From Alentia gelatinosa (lineage: Eukaryota > Annelida > Polychaeta > Phyllodocida > Polynoidae): a stretch of 64,000 nucleotides of DNA. Of the stretch, positions 1 through 12,500 are shown piece by piece (position 1 is the stretch's first letter; each line of letters starts with the position of its first letter). The DNA lies in NCBI GenBank assembly GCA_950022655.1, contig OX465579.1, positions 179,618,303 to 179,682,302 of the forward strand. The letters run 5' to 3'. The notes under the pieces are model-generated. The model did not search any database, was not told the origin of the DNA, and saw nothing but the letters and a program-made list of their open reading frames with translations. Position numbers and translations under genes: made by a program.

Positions 1-453
1 ATTGCTTTTAAAAGCAGCTTTCACTACAGCCCCTCTACATTTAGTCCAAAGTATTTTGTTTTCACCAGCCGTACCCACTTTATGTAGAGTTTTCTTGTAT
101 AACTTCAACACTCTCAACATGCTCTGACTCACATTAATGATCCCCTTCAACACGTTGATATCTCCGCTATAGCCAGAACCTGCTCTCTCAACGCAGTCCT
201 TAGAACACACTGTTGCTAAAGAAAGCTGTTTTCCTATCTGTCTAGCAATAGTTGAAACCTGTCCTCCATCTCTAGGGTTTTTAAATATCACATTATACTC
301 CATATTAAGGGAGATTGTGCATGCATATTTCCCCACTTTAAAAAATGTTCTGGGAGATAAAGTACATGCTAATTCCTAATTTGGTATGAGCCAACTGTGA
401 ACAGTTTCTGTATGTCTAAATTGTTAACTACCTCCTTCATCAAATCTTCAGCA
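1..453 (-). pseudogene. Extra copy of the C-terminal part of an ATPase-like mobile-element gene
   Basis: These bases recur at 1955-2407 with no difference that I noticed, so the piece is a local direct duplication. On the minus strand it encodes the C-terminal part of the broken P-loop ATPase described at 1955-2810, including a stretch with the motif FKNPRDGGQ. The match to the second half of the window (53015 onwards) starts only at 451, so this piece lies just outside the large duplication. Confidence 0.6.
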
Positions 454-1318
454 AACGGCCAAACTTCATCAACTTGTCAAATATTGATGAAATCAAGGAA
501 AATAAAGTTCAGAGTTCTTTTCAAAATTAAGTAAATATTCACAAGTCGTTTTGCCAAAGACTGAAATAATCAATTCATGGATGGATCATATGATAAATAT
601 AAATCGGCTAAGACTCGCCAAATAAATGCAATGTCCAGTGTGACTCATACAAATTCCATTGAAGTTATCACTAATATCACTTATTATCCAGTTTCCTCTT
701 GTGTATCATACTCAATCACCAAAGTCCGTTCACTCTCAATGATTTATTGATAGACGGATCCTATGTATCAGTAGTTGAGCCTATGAGAGTACTTGGAGAG
801 TCTCGAATCCAAGCCACTTTTTACACTTTCCAAATATAAGGCAAGTCGCTTTATGTTAAGCTATTCAATGTAAATGCTGGTAATTAAGACAGTCTCAGAG
901 CTGGCCAAGACACTTCTGTACAGCACGAGATGGTATCGACCATACTTTCACCTAGAGAGCAACTCACTAATGAGAATTTGGAAGAGGCTCATGGGAGATC
1001 TCGCTTGAAACCACATAGGATCGAGACAATGTGAGAATATGTTAATTTTCATGTTTTAGAATGGGAACACCTTGAAGGAACTCCTTAGGGAATTCCGGAT
1101 TGCGTCAGTATATACAAACCTAGAGCAGAGTGAGGATCCCTATGTAAAAGTTAGTAGTATATGGAAATGTCACCTTTAATGCGGCTAACTTATACTTAAT
1201 GCTAAATACTATTGTGGTGGTTGCCGCATGTCTAGCAGGTTGGATGACCCCAATCCGGAACACTAGTTCCAGGCAGGATCCCACCCTACACATTCTACGT
1301 AGGTTGGTTCAGCTTTCG
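454..1318. other. No gene seen
   Basis: This stretch has no convincing reading frame, splice-bounded exon or named repeat. It matches copy B at 53018-53757, except that roughly 1195-1318 is missing from B. Confidence 0.6.
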
Positions 1319-1735
1319 GTGAGTTTGCACAGACACAACACACGCGTTTAATAAACAGGAATGTTTATTGACAAAGCTACTTCCCGGAAAGATCTTGAAG
1401 ATCTTTCCCACAAGTACAGTACCCCAGCACGATGTGCCAGGTAACGCTGGAGAGGCTAATCTGAAAGACTCGCCTAACCACCAGGAAGGTTACGAGAACC
1501 CGCCTGCAAAGTGAGGGCCCAAGGGTCTGTTCCATAGAAGAGACGCGCGAGGACAGCCTGTCGACCTACTGTGAACATTGAGTACATATACCTAGCGTTA
1601 CGTAATCCCGGTCTCCACCATGCCACTCTCATGTGCGGTGTTGCCCGGAATCACTACACAGTAAGGATCGGCACGTCACACCACCTTCCGTAGAACACAC
1701 AAACACTGCTGGATTCCCACCCCACTACACTATCT
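1319..1735 (-). repeat. LTR-like sequence with promoter and poly(A) signals, copy A
   Basis: Read on the minus strand, a TATA-like box near 1585 is followed about 200 bases later by AATAAA near 1365. This is the U3-R layout of a retroelement long terminal repeat. Copy B (53758-54135) has the cleaner TATA box. No internal retroelement genes flank it, so if it is an LTR it is solitary. The ends are not defined and the class is inferred. Confidence 0.4.
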
Positions 1736-1954
1736 TACTATCTTGAGTATGTTATGATACGTAGAAGTAACACGAATGTGTAGTTTGTTTATGGGCAGAT
1801 GACTCAGCCTCTTGTTTCTTTTTCATATTTATTTCTTATGAGTTTTTGAGTTTCTCAAAGAATACTTTTGGTATACCAATCAATTTATCGGTATAACTCA
1901 TATCAGTCTATTTTTCCCTCCCAAATATAGTTGAATTCTCTGAGAAGTTGGGCT

Positions 1955-2810
1955 ATTGCTTTTAAAAGCAGCTTTCACTACAGCCCCTCTACATTTAGTC
2001 CAAAGTATTTTGTTTTCACCAGCCGTACCCACTTTATGTAGAGTTTTCTTGTATAACTTCAACACTCTCAACATGCTCTGACTCACATTAATGATCCCCT
2101 TCAACACGTTGATATCTCCGCTATAGCCAGAACCTGCTCTCTCAACGCAGTCCTTAGAACACACTGTTGCTAAAGAAAGCTGTTTTCCTATCTGTCTAGC
2201 AATAGTTGAAACCTGTCCTCCATCTCTAGGGTTTTTAAATATCACATTATACTCCATATTAAGGGAGATTGTGCATGCATATTTCCCCACTTTAAAAAAT
2301 GTTCTGGGAGATAAAGTACATGCTAATTCCTAATTTGGTATGAGCCAACTGTGAACAGTTTCTGTATGTCTAAATTGTTAACTACCTCCTTCATCAAATC
2401 TTCAGCACAATCAAGCAATGTTCGCTATCAGCAAAAGAGTTCATGGTGTGTGAATTAGGAAGTCCTTCATGAAATTCTATGTTGTCAATCTCTTCATACA
2501 CCCTCTGGTATACCGCATAACAGAACAAAACCTTCTTAGGGTAGTCACCCTTCTGGTAACTCACATGTCTCCTCTTCAGTATACTCATAACAAAAAGTGT
2601 TTTCCCACATTAAGATGGTCCATTTATACACAATGTAGATGCCAGTTTTAGTAGAAGTTCATTCCTCATAATCTCCTTCATAAATTCAGCCATTTTCCTT
2701 TCTCTTCTTTTTTTCCTTTCTCTTCTTTTTTCTATTCTTTTTTTCTTCCCCCCCCCCCCCTTGAAAACAAACCTCTCCACGTAACAAAGTGTAGCCACCT
2801 GCTAATTGAA
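1955..2810 (-). pseudogene. Broken P-loop ATPase of a virus-like or transposon family, copy A
   Basis: Three minus-strand pieces line up as one decayed protein. The N-terminal piece (about 2700-2590) has a basic start and a Walker A loop, but a stop codon replaces the lysine that copy B has in GPSKCGK. The middle piece (2588-2410) has the segment VLFCYAVYQRVYEE and then EFHEGLP. The C-terminal piece (to about 1900) has the motif NVIFKNPRDGGQV. I associate this order with A32/FtsK-HerA-like ATPases of Polinton-like and related elements, an assignment from memory of the family and therefore uncertain. Frameshifts and stops show that the gene is dead. Confidence 0.5.
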
Positions 2811-2819
2811 GTCGGATAA

Positions 2820-2925
2820 CCCCCGCATACATAGTGACTGTACTTATGTCTACCACCCTACATAGTGACTGTACTTATGTCTACCACCCTACACCCTCTA
2901 ATTACGATCAGTCAACACCTTACAC
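2820..2925. repeat. Short tandem duplication
   Basis: A unit of about 35 bases (CATAGTGACTGTACTTATGT and its flank) occurs twice in a row near 2829-2894, and again in copy B near 54466-54531. Confidence 0.7.
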
Positions 2926-3228
2926 CAGGGACCTGTTTCAGTAGTTTTGTGACATTTCTAGATGGCGTCTGTGACACCATACGGACAGATCACAAGATTG
3001 CAGTAGATGACACATGAAGTTTCAGTCACTTCTCGTAAAAATTAAGCAATGACATTTTAACACGAGTAGGGGATACATATAACCTATAATCATTCCAAAT
3101 ATGAAGAACATTGGCCACTTCGATCTTCTGATATTTGCTAGTCTTTTTCCGCTGTTGCTTGCACTGTTGGTGCCACTGTTGATGTCCGTCTAGGCCTAAT
3201 GTCACGAGACTACTGAAACAGGTCCCAG
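2926..3228. mobile_element. Inverted-repeat element with GGGACCTGTTTCAGTAG ends (MITE), copy A
   Basis: The element is 303 bases long with inverted ends of about 28 bases that differ at a few positions; both contain GGGACCTGTTTCAGTAG. No transposase is encoded. An identical-length copy lies at 54563-54865. Its ends resemble those of the other GTTTC-ended elements in the window. The superfamily is not assigned. Confidence 0.8.
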
Positions 3229-3376
3229 GAGACGTTTTTACCTCTCTACCCGAAGTCCGGCGATCCGTACACATGAGTGCGCCCGGGAATGTGTACCGCA
3301 AATGTTTGCCAGATGTGGAACAGTTTTTGAACAATACGGTCAATACTACTTTGTTGATCTCATTTTGTTATTCCAG

Positions 3377-3590
3377 TTTGTTGGCAAGTCAGATGGGACA
3401 GTTGTTTACAAAGCAGATCCATACATCTCTTATGTGGTGTCCAACCATAAGGATTGGTTGGAAGACTTGGGCAGCCCAGAGTACACCCTGAAGATCAAGG
3501 CGATGACTTGGGACAGGGCTGGCGAGTATACAGCAGCAGTCACTCAAAGAAACGGGCATCCATCTCGCAAATTCCAGGTTACAGCTATTG
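3377..3590 (+). CDS. Gene 1 exon: second half of V-like Ig domain
   Basis: The exon is bounded by TTATTCCAG and GTGAGT, has 214 bases, and runs from phase 0 to phase 1. It encodes 71 residues, with WLEDLGSPEYTLKIKAMTW followed by GEYTAAVTQ. That is the E-F strand pattern of a V-type Ig domain (L-x-I, then D/G-x-Y), but the residue two after the tyrosine is alanine rather than cysteine. The equivalent exon in gene 2 is 55014-55227; I count four base differences, two of which change an amino acid. Confidence 0.8.
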
Positions 3591-6500
3591 GTGAGTGGCA
3601 TTTTTATCTCTGGCTGCATATGCTTGAATGGTGTTATTTATTTATGATCATTAGGGATTATTATACAGCAGTAGGTTTATATGTGGGTTTGGATGAAGAA
3701 GTCAGACCAAAACGTTTTGGTACCAGACTCTATTGTTATCAGATATTGAAACTAGATGACATTAGATAATTTAGTATATTGTATAGTGATAGGGGTGGAT
3801 CGGTCAACGCTGTTTGTGTACTATTTAGAAAAACAAACTATTGAGAGTGTACCGTAGCCAAATACGGCACAAGGTTGAAGATATTTAAAAAGAGAAAGAG
3901 TTAATGAATAGGAACGTCTATTATGTATATTAAGGTATTAATCAAGGTTTATTTATATGATAATCATTTAGTAATAATATTTATATGATAATCATTTATA
4001 TGATGATCATTTATATGATGATCATTTAGTAAAATATTGATAATTAATTTAGTACCTTTGCATTCATGTTATAGTCACTTATAACCATTATAGCTCACAT
4101 GAGTATTTACGGTAGTAGGTGCGCCTGCACTAGAGTCTACGGTAATGCGCCACTGAATGACATCACGACCGCACCAGTGATGCCCCTAGGTGGGATTCAC
4201 ACGTACTACTGAGACTAGAATGGAGAAACGTCACCTATGACTCATAGGGGAAGCTCCTACAGGCTTTTCCTGGTTCTAGTTGAATAAATTATGATAATAT
4301 CACCTGTTCTCAGAACTGTGTGAACTCAGACGAGATTACCCACAAGCCTTTTCCAAATTCTCATTAGTAAGGTGAATTAGTAGTGAGAGGATCCCCAGTC
4401 TTCAATAACACCTCCTACTGTCCACATCGGACATCTTTGAGTCATTTCAGAAATATTATTTATTGGTGAGTTATGTCATATCTGTTTGTTATATGCCACT
4501 GAGACTGTTGTTTAATGCCTCATGAGATCAGGTTGTGATTACATCTGACTTTATCCAACACTGAAGAATTTAATATTTGTCCTGAGACACTTTATGATTT
4601 TATCCAATTGACAATAGAAGTTGGACACCCTGTCAGAGTTCACATTGCCTGTCAATGATGTGAACTGTGTCTCAAGACTCATATCATATGAGATCTTCTG
4701 AAGTGTGAAACCAACATATTATTCTTGAAACCAGCATATTGTGTATGATCCAGATTATCACCATGGAATGCTGAGAATTTATGTGAACTATGAACGTGAC
4801 TTATTGAAGATTCGAACTATATTTCTCTCTCTGACATCTTTCTTTTACAAAGACACGTAGAAACTGAATAGAATATTATTAGAATTCATATTAGACATCA
4901 ATTAATATTTAATTAATAATTCAATATTCCCTAAGTTGTACCTCGTTGTTGGTTGGAAGAAAAATAGATTCTGGTAGCCAACACTGCTTAGAGTAATTCT
5001 ACCTTCCCCATCTTTATGCTTAAAGAAACGATCTAATTAACATATTATAATCATATCATATATTCATGATTCCTACGAAATACTTTACTCAGTGAATTGA
5101 AGATCTACATATATACTTAAGGTTGTAATGAAATACTTTAAAGTTTAATTAAGATGGGTTCATATAGAGAAATAGAAGAGCATAAGAGATAGACCCTAAC
5201 CACGTATTTGTAATGCGAAAGTGTGGACATAGGTACCACTTCCACAATTATATCATATCTTTATGAATTAACCATACCACTACCAGAACAAGAGTGGTAA
5301 GCCTCATTCCAGTCTGCTGTACATGCTTTCAATGCCACCACATCTTCATGGAGGAGAGATATCAAAACCAATCAGACAAATCATCTTTTAGTCATTAATG
5401 TTGCCAAAAAATACACAGTTTTATTTGATTTTGGAAGTGTCTAGCTTGTAACATTAAAGAGCTTGATGTAAAGCCATATAATCAAAATTTCGAAACCTTT
5501 CCATTTATACTAGGTCAACTTTCAGTCAATTGTTAATTTTACCATAACAACAGGCATGCAGAAATCATTGGTCTGTTTCACAAAGCCATTATGCTTTATC
5601 TCTGAATGGTATTTTACATCAAATTGTGGAAATCTGTGTCCTTGTATAGAAAATCTTTCTGGGTAGTACCATTTCTTTATCGATATTTAATACATTGTCT
5701 CATTTTGTTTCCTGTAGATGATGCACAGTGTACTGTGGGTAAAGCTGGTTACCTTAATGAAGGAGACCTGGTGTTGAATATGAACTGCTCAGTAAGATAT
5801 GCAGGCAATTTGCTGGCAAAGTTTGTGTGGAATGATGAGGCTGGCAGGAGCATTCCAGGCTACATCTTACCAGGACCGGTAGATGAGTATGCTATCAACC
5901 TAATTTGCTTATCTAGTGTCAAGAATGCTTGATACAAGATTTAGATTCTGATTCTTATTAAAGATTGAATAGAACATTCTAAGCACCATGCCAATATCAA
6001 TGGTCATGATAGAGTGAAGGTAACTTTAAGGAATTTCATTTCAAAGATGAGTCATATAAGAAATCACCTCATTATCAAGGTTTCTCACACACCTCTGTCA
6101 CTCACCACGCCCGCTGAACGTGTTTATTTTCCCACACTCCACTCCCTCTTTTTTCTCTTACCCCCTACAGTCATGTCGACATCATGTAGGGCTATTTAAT
6201 TGACTCTATATCACGGATTATCGGGGTTAAGCCCTCGCCACTATCAATGATTATGTCGCTATACAATATCTTAACCTTTATCATCAACAGAGTGTCTCAT
6301 CATACTTACTTATACAACTTTGTATCTTCAATTTGATACATTTTATAATCATGTCTTCTATATCATGACAATCTGTACGATCATCACTTATATTGTGTCG
6401 TCCATTCTTATCAACTGTATCATATGCCTCTGCGCATGCCTCTGCACATGTCTTATTCAACAAATAATTTATCGTTATAAATGTATTTATTGGTACTCCA

Positions 6501-9500
6501 GTTTTTTTCCATAATTAGTGATTGTCACTACTATGCATTACTATTACCTCAAAGCGGTCACTATTAATGATCGTCATGACTATAAAACAGCTCCTGATAC
6601 CTTGTCTAATTGATCAATTTTGTAATGCTAGACCACAATGGAAATATTTGACTCAAATGTGTTATTCACATCATATTTTCATTACATCCCTGACAGATTG
6701 GCACCTAAGACCCTAACCTACATGGCAAATATCACCGCATCGACAGAGTGTGACGGACTTACCTTCACATGCAAAGTCTACTTTGATGACCCGGTGACCT
6801 ACACTGATTACTGCACAACCAGCATCAATAGCACATGTAGGTTAATCTGGTCCCTCAACCTCGAAACATATAACGAGACATATGGAAATAAGCAGGTACC
6901 ATCATATGATAAATTCAATAATTCAGTGGAGGCCCATATGCTTATCATATCAGAATGTTGGAATACACCTAGTATTGATGTTTTCATTTCTTACCATAAA
7001 TATGAGTGAAATGTGTTCATGTAAATGTGAGATATTGTTGCAGATTCAGTACAACGTATCAGAATCCAACCAAATTCCTTCCCAACCATTGGTAAATATA
7101 AGTTTGGTGAACAGGGAGAGGGCATCCCTGAGGATGACCAGGATAGGATATTTATCATCCACCGAATACAAAGTGCCCAAGGAAAACACATAGGCACCGT
7201 GTATGGCCATACCCGGCGCATACGGATATGTTGTATGCTCCGGGTGGCGCATACGGAAAAATAGTGCGTATGGAAACAAAGTGCATAACTAAAATGAACT
7301 GATATCGACATGTGACTTGTGCAGAAAAGGTGGATAATGAATACAATATAGACTGGTTTCAGATAAAAGTGGTTGTATGCTCCTCGGAGTTGACTAAACG
7401 CAATATCCTCGCATACGCTCGGATATTACTACGCGTCAACTCCTCGGAGCATACGGCCGCTTGTATCTGAAACCAGTCAATATTGTGTATTTATTATGGA
7501 AGGTGTCATCAACGGCTTCAAAATAGCCAACACAGACACCGGTGCAGCCAGAGCGGAACAGGATAACCACACGTCCGCCATTTCCACAGACAATAGGAAT
7601 TCGGTACTCAATCAGATTCAGGAGGAGTTGAGGAGTACCATGCCTGGAGGACGCCCCCGCCTTCATCAAAAAAGGGGATGACGTATCCAACACTTATAGG
7701 GGCGTGAAGGTGCACCGTGACAATTTTCCCCTTGCAGGACTGAAAAGGGAGTTTATCCTAGGAATTCCTACCTATATGATAGACACCCGCCTCGGAGATC
7801 AGAGGATCAAAGGTCACGGACTGTGCACTGCACAGTCCTGGATGAACGCCCTATTGCTGACCCCCAACACCCCTCAGGATGGCCCTGCGTTTGTGATATC
7901 AGACACCGAGCTGCACGCCCCATTACAGTGAGTGCTTTCACAGGGGGGGGGGGTGATGTCCACTCCGACGACGGCCGGGGTAGACACTGCCCCCCCCCCC
8001 CCCTCCTCGGCTTCCACAGCATCAGGAGAGGGGGGGCTAGCTACTTGTGGCAGATTGGAGTACCGGAAGCCTGTATCCAGGGCCTTGTTTTTTTAGTCAA
8101 TACAGTCTTTAGTCTGGCAGTCTGGCCTAGTTAGACTATAGGCCAGGTAACGGGTTCCATTTTTATGGTGCATTATTGGTAATGCCTCCTGGTTCCCCGC
8201 TCATCCGCTAGAGGGCTCGGCGGAATTAGGTGTATAACAGGTGGATACCTGGGACCCGTTTCAATAGCCTGTAGGACGTCCGTTATTGGGTTTAGTGACA
8301 CAATAGGGGCACTTCGCGTTGCAAAAGTTAAGGGACAACCGTTTGTAGGACATAGGGTAAGAGACAGGTGCAAATAGTGGTTTGTACCATTTCAGAAGTG
8401 GCTGTCCGGTCACTAAAAGGGTCACTATAGTGTCTATAATAGCGAGAGGGTATACCCTCTCGTTTTTGATGTCACAAACGTGTAACTTCTGTTCCCATGG
8501 GAATTAAGCTATGAAACTTTAACCCCAGTTAGGGACACATACAACTTATAAACATGCCAAATATGAAGGATATCGGTCCATGCAATCTAATGATATTCAC
8601 ATTTGAATTTTGTCATAGAAAATGCTGCTCTGATAGCCAGTGTAGGATTTCTCAAGCCTGTCACTAATTTCTGCAGCGACTTTTACCTTGACACTACTTG
8701 TTCCCGAGAGCACTAACACCATCCATGGTAATGCCTAGGCAGCAATGTCACTATCTCACCAACAGTGAACTGACACACCACCCCAATAGTGACATGCCTT
8801 CTGCAACGAGAATTAAATTTTGTCACTATTCCTGCACTATTTGAGTCACTAAACATGTCACTAAGTGGTTTAGTGACCCATTCTATTGAAACGGGCCCCA
8901 GGTGCAAATAGTGGCTTGTACCATCTCAGAAGTGGCTATCCGGTCACTAAAAGGGTCACTATTGTGTCTATAATAGCGAGAGGGGAAACTCTCTCGTTTT
9001 TGATGTCACAAACGTGTAACTTCTGTTCCCGTAGGAGTTAAGCTATGAAACTTTAACCCCAGTTAGGGACACATACAACTTATGAACATGCCAAATATGA
9101 AGGATATCGGCCCATGCAATCCGTTATTCGCATTTGAATTTTGTCATAGAAAATGTTGCTCTGGTGTCCAGTGTAGAATTACTCAAGCTCAGTCGCTAAT
9201 TTATCCAGTGACCTTCACCTTGACACCACTTGTTCCCGATAGCATTAACACCATCCATTGTAATGCCCAGGCAGCAATGTCACTATGTCACCAACAGTGA
9301 ACTGACACACCACCCCAATAGTGACAGGCCTTTTGAAACGAGAATTAAATTTTGTCACTATTCCTGTCACTATTGTTGTCACTAGTGGTGTCACTAAGTG
9401 GCTTAGTGACACATTCTATTGAAACGGGTCCCAGCACAGAGTAGAGAGATACCAGCCAAACCACAACGCTGGTTCCCGGTGTATAAGCTCGTCAGAGGCG

Positions 9501-12500
9501 GGCACCAGCCAAAGTTGAAGCACAGAGTAGCGTGGTTGAAGGTCACGACAATCGTTATTAACGATACCCTAAGATCGCACAGCGAATGTACGACACTTTG
9601 GAAGACAAAAGATGGTGGGTGTTCTATAGTCACGATCATAGTGCGCCACGGGAGATCGCCGCGAAAAACGTCGGCCGTACGACAAGTATAGAATTGTCTT
9701 AGGCTCTCTCAAGGAACCAGCTAACTGTTTTGGTTGTATTGGCGAATCTAATAAACCGATCTTCCTCATATTTGGTACGATTGTAAGTTATATATATACC
9801 TTACTCGTGTTAAAATTTCATCGCTTAATTCCTACGGGAAGTGAAGTTGCGCATTCTGTACGACATGTCCATAGATGTCTTAGGTCTAAGACAGTTTGGG
9901 AGACAAATTTACCGACGTGACCTTCCATGTGTCGTGACTATAGCACACTTCACACCGCCCTACGTGTCGTAGAGCAGCGATCATTGTCCAAGCCTCTAAA
10001 ATGTTGCGACTATAGCACACTCACAGCAAAAACATGTCGTTCATAACGATTGTCGTGACTGAAAAACAGGGCCCAGTCCATACAGTCTTAGGCTGAGATC
10101 TGCAAAGATATCTACTCTTGCCGGATACCAGCTCCAGCACTGGCGCAGTTATATCAACATTTAATCGGGTCTCAGGGGTGTCTTGCATCAGCCAACTTTT
10201 TGGAGTCATAGGTTAGGCATCCGGCAGTCGTGCTGGAGATCAGGGGTTCAAGCCCCGGTGCTAGCACATAATTTTCACCTAGAAAATGTGAAAAGGATTT
10301 GGTTGTGGTTGTGGTTATTGCTATGGCTGTGGCTGTGGCTGTGGCTGAAGTTGTGAGTGTGGGTGTGGGTGTAGTTGTAGCTGTGGCTGCTGGTTTGGTT
10401 GTAGTTATGGCTGTGGCTGTAGTTGTGGTTGTGGGTGTGGGTGCGGACTGTTAAGTGCGGACTGGTGACTGAGGACTGTTGAGTGACAGGAGCATCTTGT
10501 TTTCTTGTTCTCATGTGGTCACATGGCCCTAAGATACCTCTAAGACACCTCTAGGACACCTCCAACCTTGTCTTGGCCTGAGACCGTTTTGAAGCCAATT
10601 TGAGCTAAAATAGCCTAAGATATCTTAAGATAAGATTCTACAATTTACCCCGGACGCACTACAATGTCAGCAATGATGGCCAATAGTGTCGCTGACATAA
10701 TAGCACATTGGGATATCTATCGAAGCGTGTCATAGTCCATCGTAGCAGGTGGGAGGCATGTCTCATGAGATGTATTACCCTTTGTATTGGTTTTCTTTAA
10801 AGACTTTGAACCTCAGACATGTTGTTAGAAACTGTATTGATATCTAATTTCAGGAACTTAATTTCATGCAGCAAACCAATAATTAATCAGACAGGCCAAT
10901 AAACCTGTGAGTTCTGAGCTGTATGAATTATTTTCTCTAAGCGATAAGGAGAAAGATAACAAGAGAAATAACAATAACATCTCCACCAATGCCAATTTGA
11001 ACAAATATGATAATAGAGAAAATAAAAAATTTGCCCTGTATATCATGGGCTTAATGTTTCATGCAATCAGCTAATAGCTTGATATTAGAAATAAGACATT
11101 GAATTTTGTCCTTGTTTGAATGAGAGGCAGTGGAAAGGTTGGAGATGAAATAGTGAAACAAAAATAAGTGCACATCAACATACCAGCCAAAGTTCCTGGA
11201 GGAAAGAACCCCATCAGTTCTGCTGGGGGACAGCAAAGGCAAAGAAGGTCCCACCAACCACATAATCTGAGGACAGAGGTTCTTAGCAGTGACAACAACA
11301 ATAAATGCATATACATATATATTGCATATCCAACCAGCTGAAGCATGTTTTTTCCTTGTGGAGATAAAGATAGTCAATGAATGCACATGATATATTTGAC
11401 AAGTGGGTGCCAAGTTTTGTATATGTACCGGTCACTGGCCATGATGGTCAAACTACCCCGACATAGGTTCATAGGCCACCCTGTAGTTCGATGAGTCGCA
11501 GGTTGATTCGAGGTTGGAAAGAACCAGAGGCCTTTCTACTACTCACATCAAGACAAAACACATGAATGTAATAAACAAGAGTTTATCAATCAGAGGCTGT
11601 TGCTATCCTCGTTCCCTAGCCAAAGTTAGGTAACTCACAAACAGGTCAGGCTGAATCTACCAAAGTTGAATGACCCTGACCAAGCTACCAAAAGATTATG
11701 GAAAGTTTGCACTCTCTGTGAGAACCGAGGTCTGCTCCTCTCTCGAGAAGCATGATGAGTGATCTGCCGGGTACCTGCCACCCTGACTATATATAAAGTC
11801 TGGTTACCTAACAAAGGGCGAACATGTGCACGGATACTACTTACACCGGGGGCAGATACAACACGTCCTCTGATGAGAAAAAAAGGAAACGTCTGATATT
11901 TTCTCAGTGAATGTCTGGCTTCTCACTCATCAATACCTAAGATATAGTGTGAATTGACTGAGAATTGCAAGTGAATCATGACACACTTGAAAATAAACAC
12001 CAAGATTGGGAGTTCAAGGTGACCTGGCAGGAATGGAACATGTATCAGGGGGGGGAGTAGTATGTAGATTACACACTTGTTCAATGTTAAATCTTTATGG
12101 ACAAAGAACATTCTATGAGATATTTGAAGGAAGCTGTCAGATATTGTACAAATTATATTCCAATTTGTGGATATTTCAGAGATGGAGAGCAATCTTTTTT
12201 TAATGGAACCACACATGGACATCGGGATAGGACATCATAACAGGGAAATAGATGGACTGCCTTTAAGAGAAACCTGTGTATATGTGAACATAGGAGTATC
12301 ACATTGTGGCAGCAAGAAAGAAATGCAGATTTTGTACTGCATGTATGCCTAACAAGATTAAACCGTCTGCTTTTATCACTTTGAAGAACCTCTGAAAAGC
12401 ATAAAAAAGTCCTCCAGGCATGGCTAGTAAGCTGATCAATTGGAAGTGTAATAGAAGCAGATTGTACTGAGCTCACAGGACAAAAAGGAGAACCAAATTC

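Noticed and set aside
10275..10514. Histidine- and asparagine-rich minus-strand frame
   Set aside because: It is the translation of the GTGGTT/GTGGCT repeat.
11051..11413. Hydrophobic minus-strand frame of 120 codons, intact in both copies
   Set aside because: It shows no motif or clear exon borders, and the two copies are too alike for conservation to be informative.
12006..12352. Plus-strand frames near the G-run
   Set aside because: They differ from copy B by indels and early stops, so coding is unlikely.
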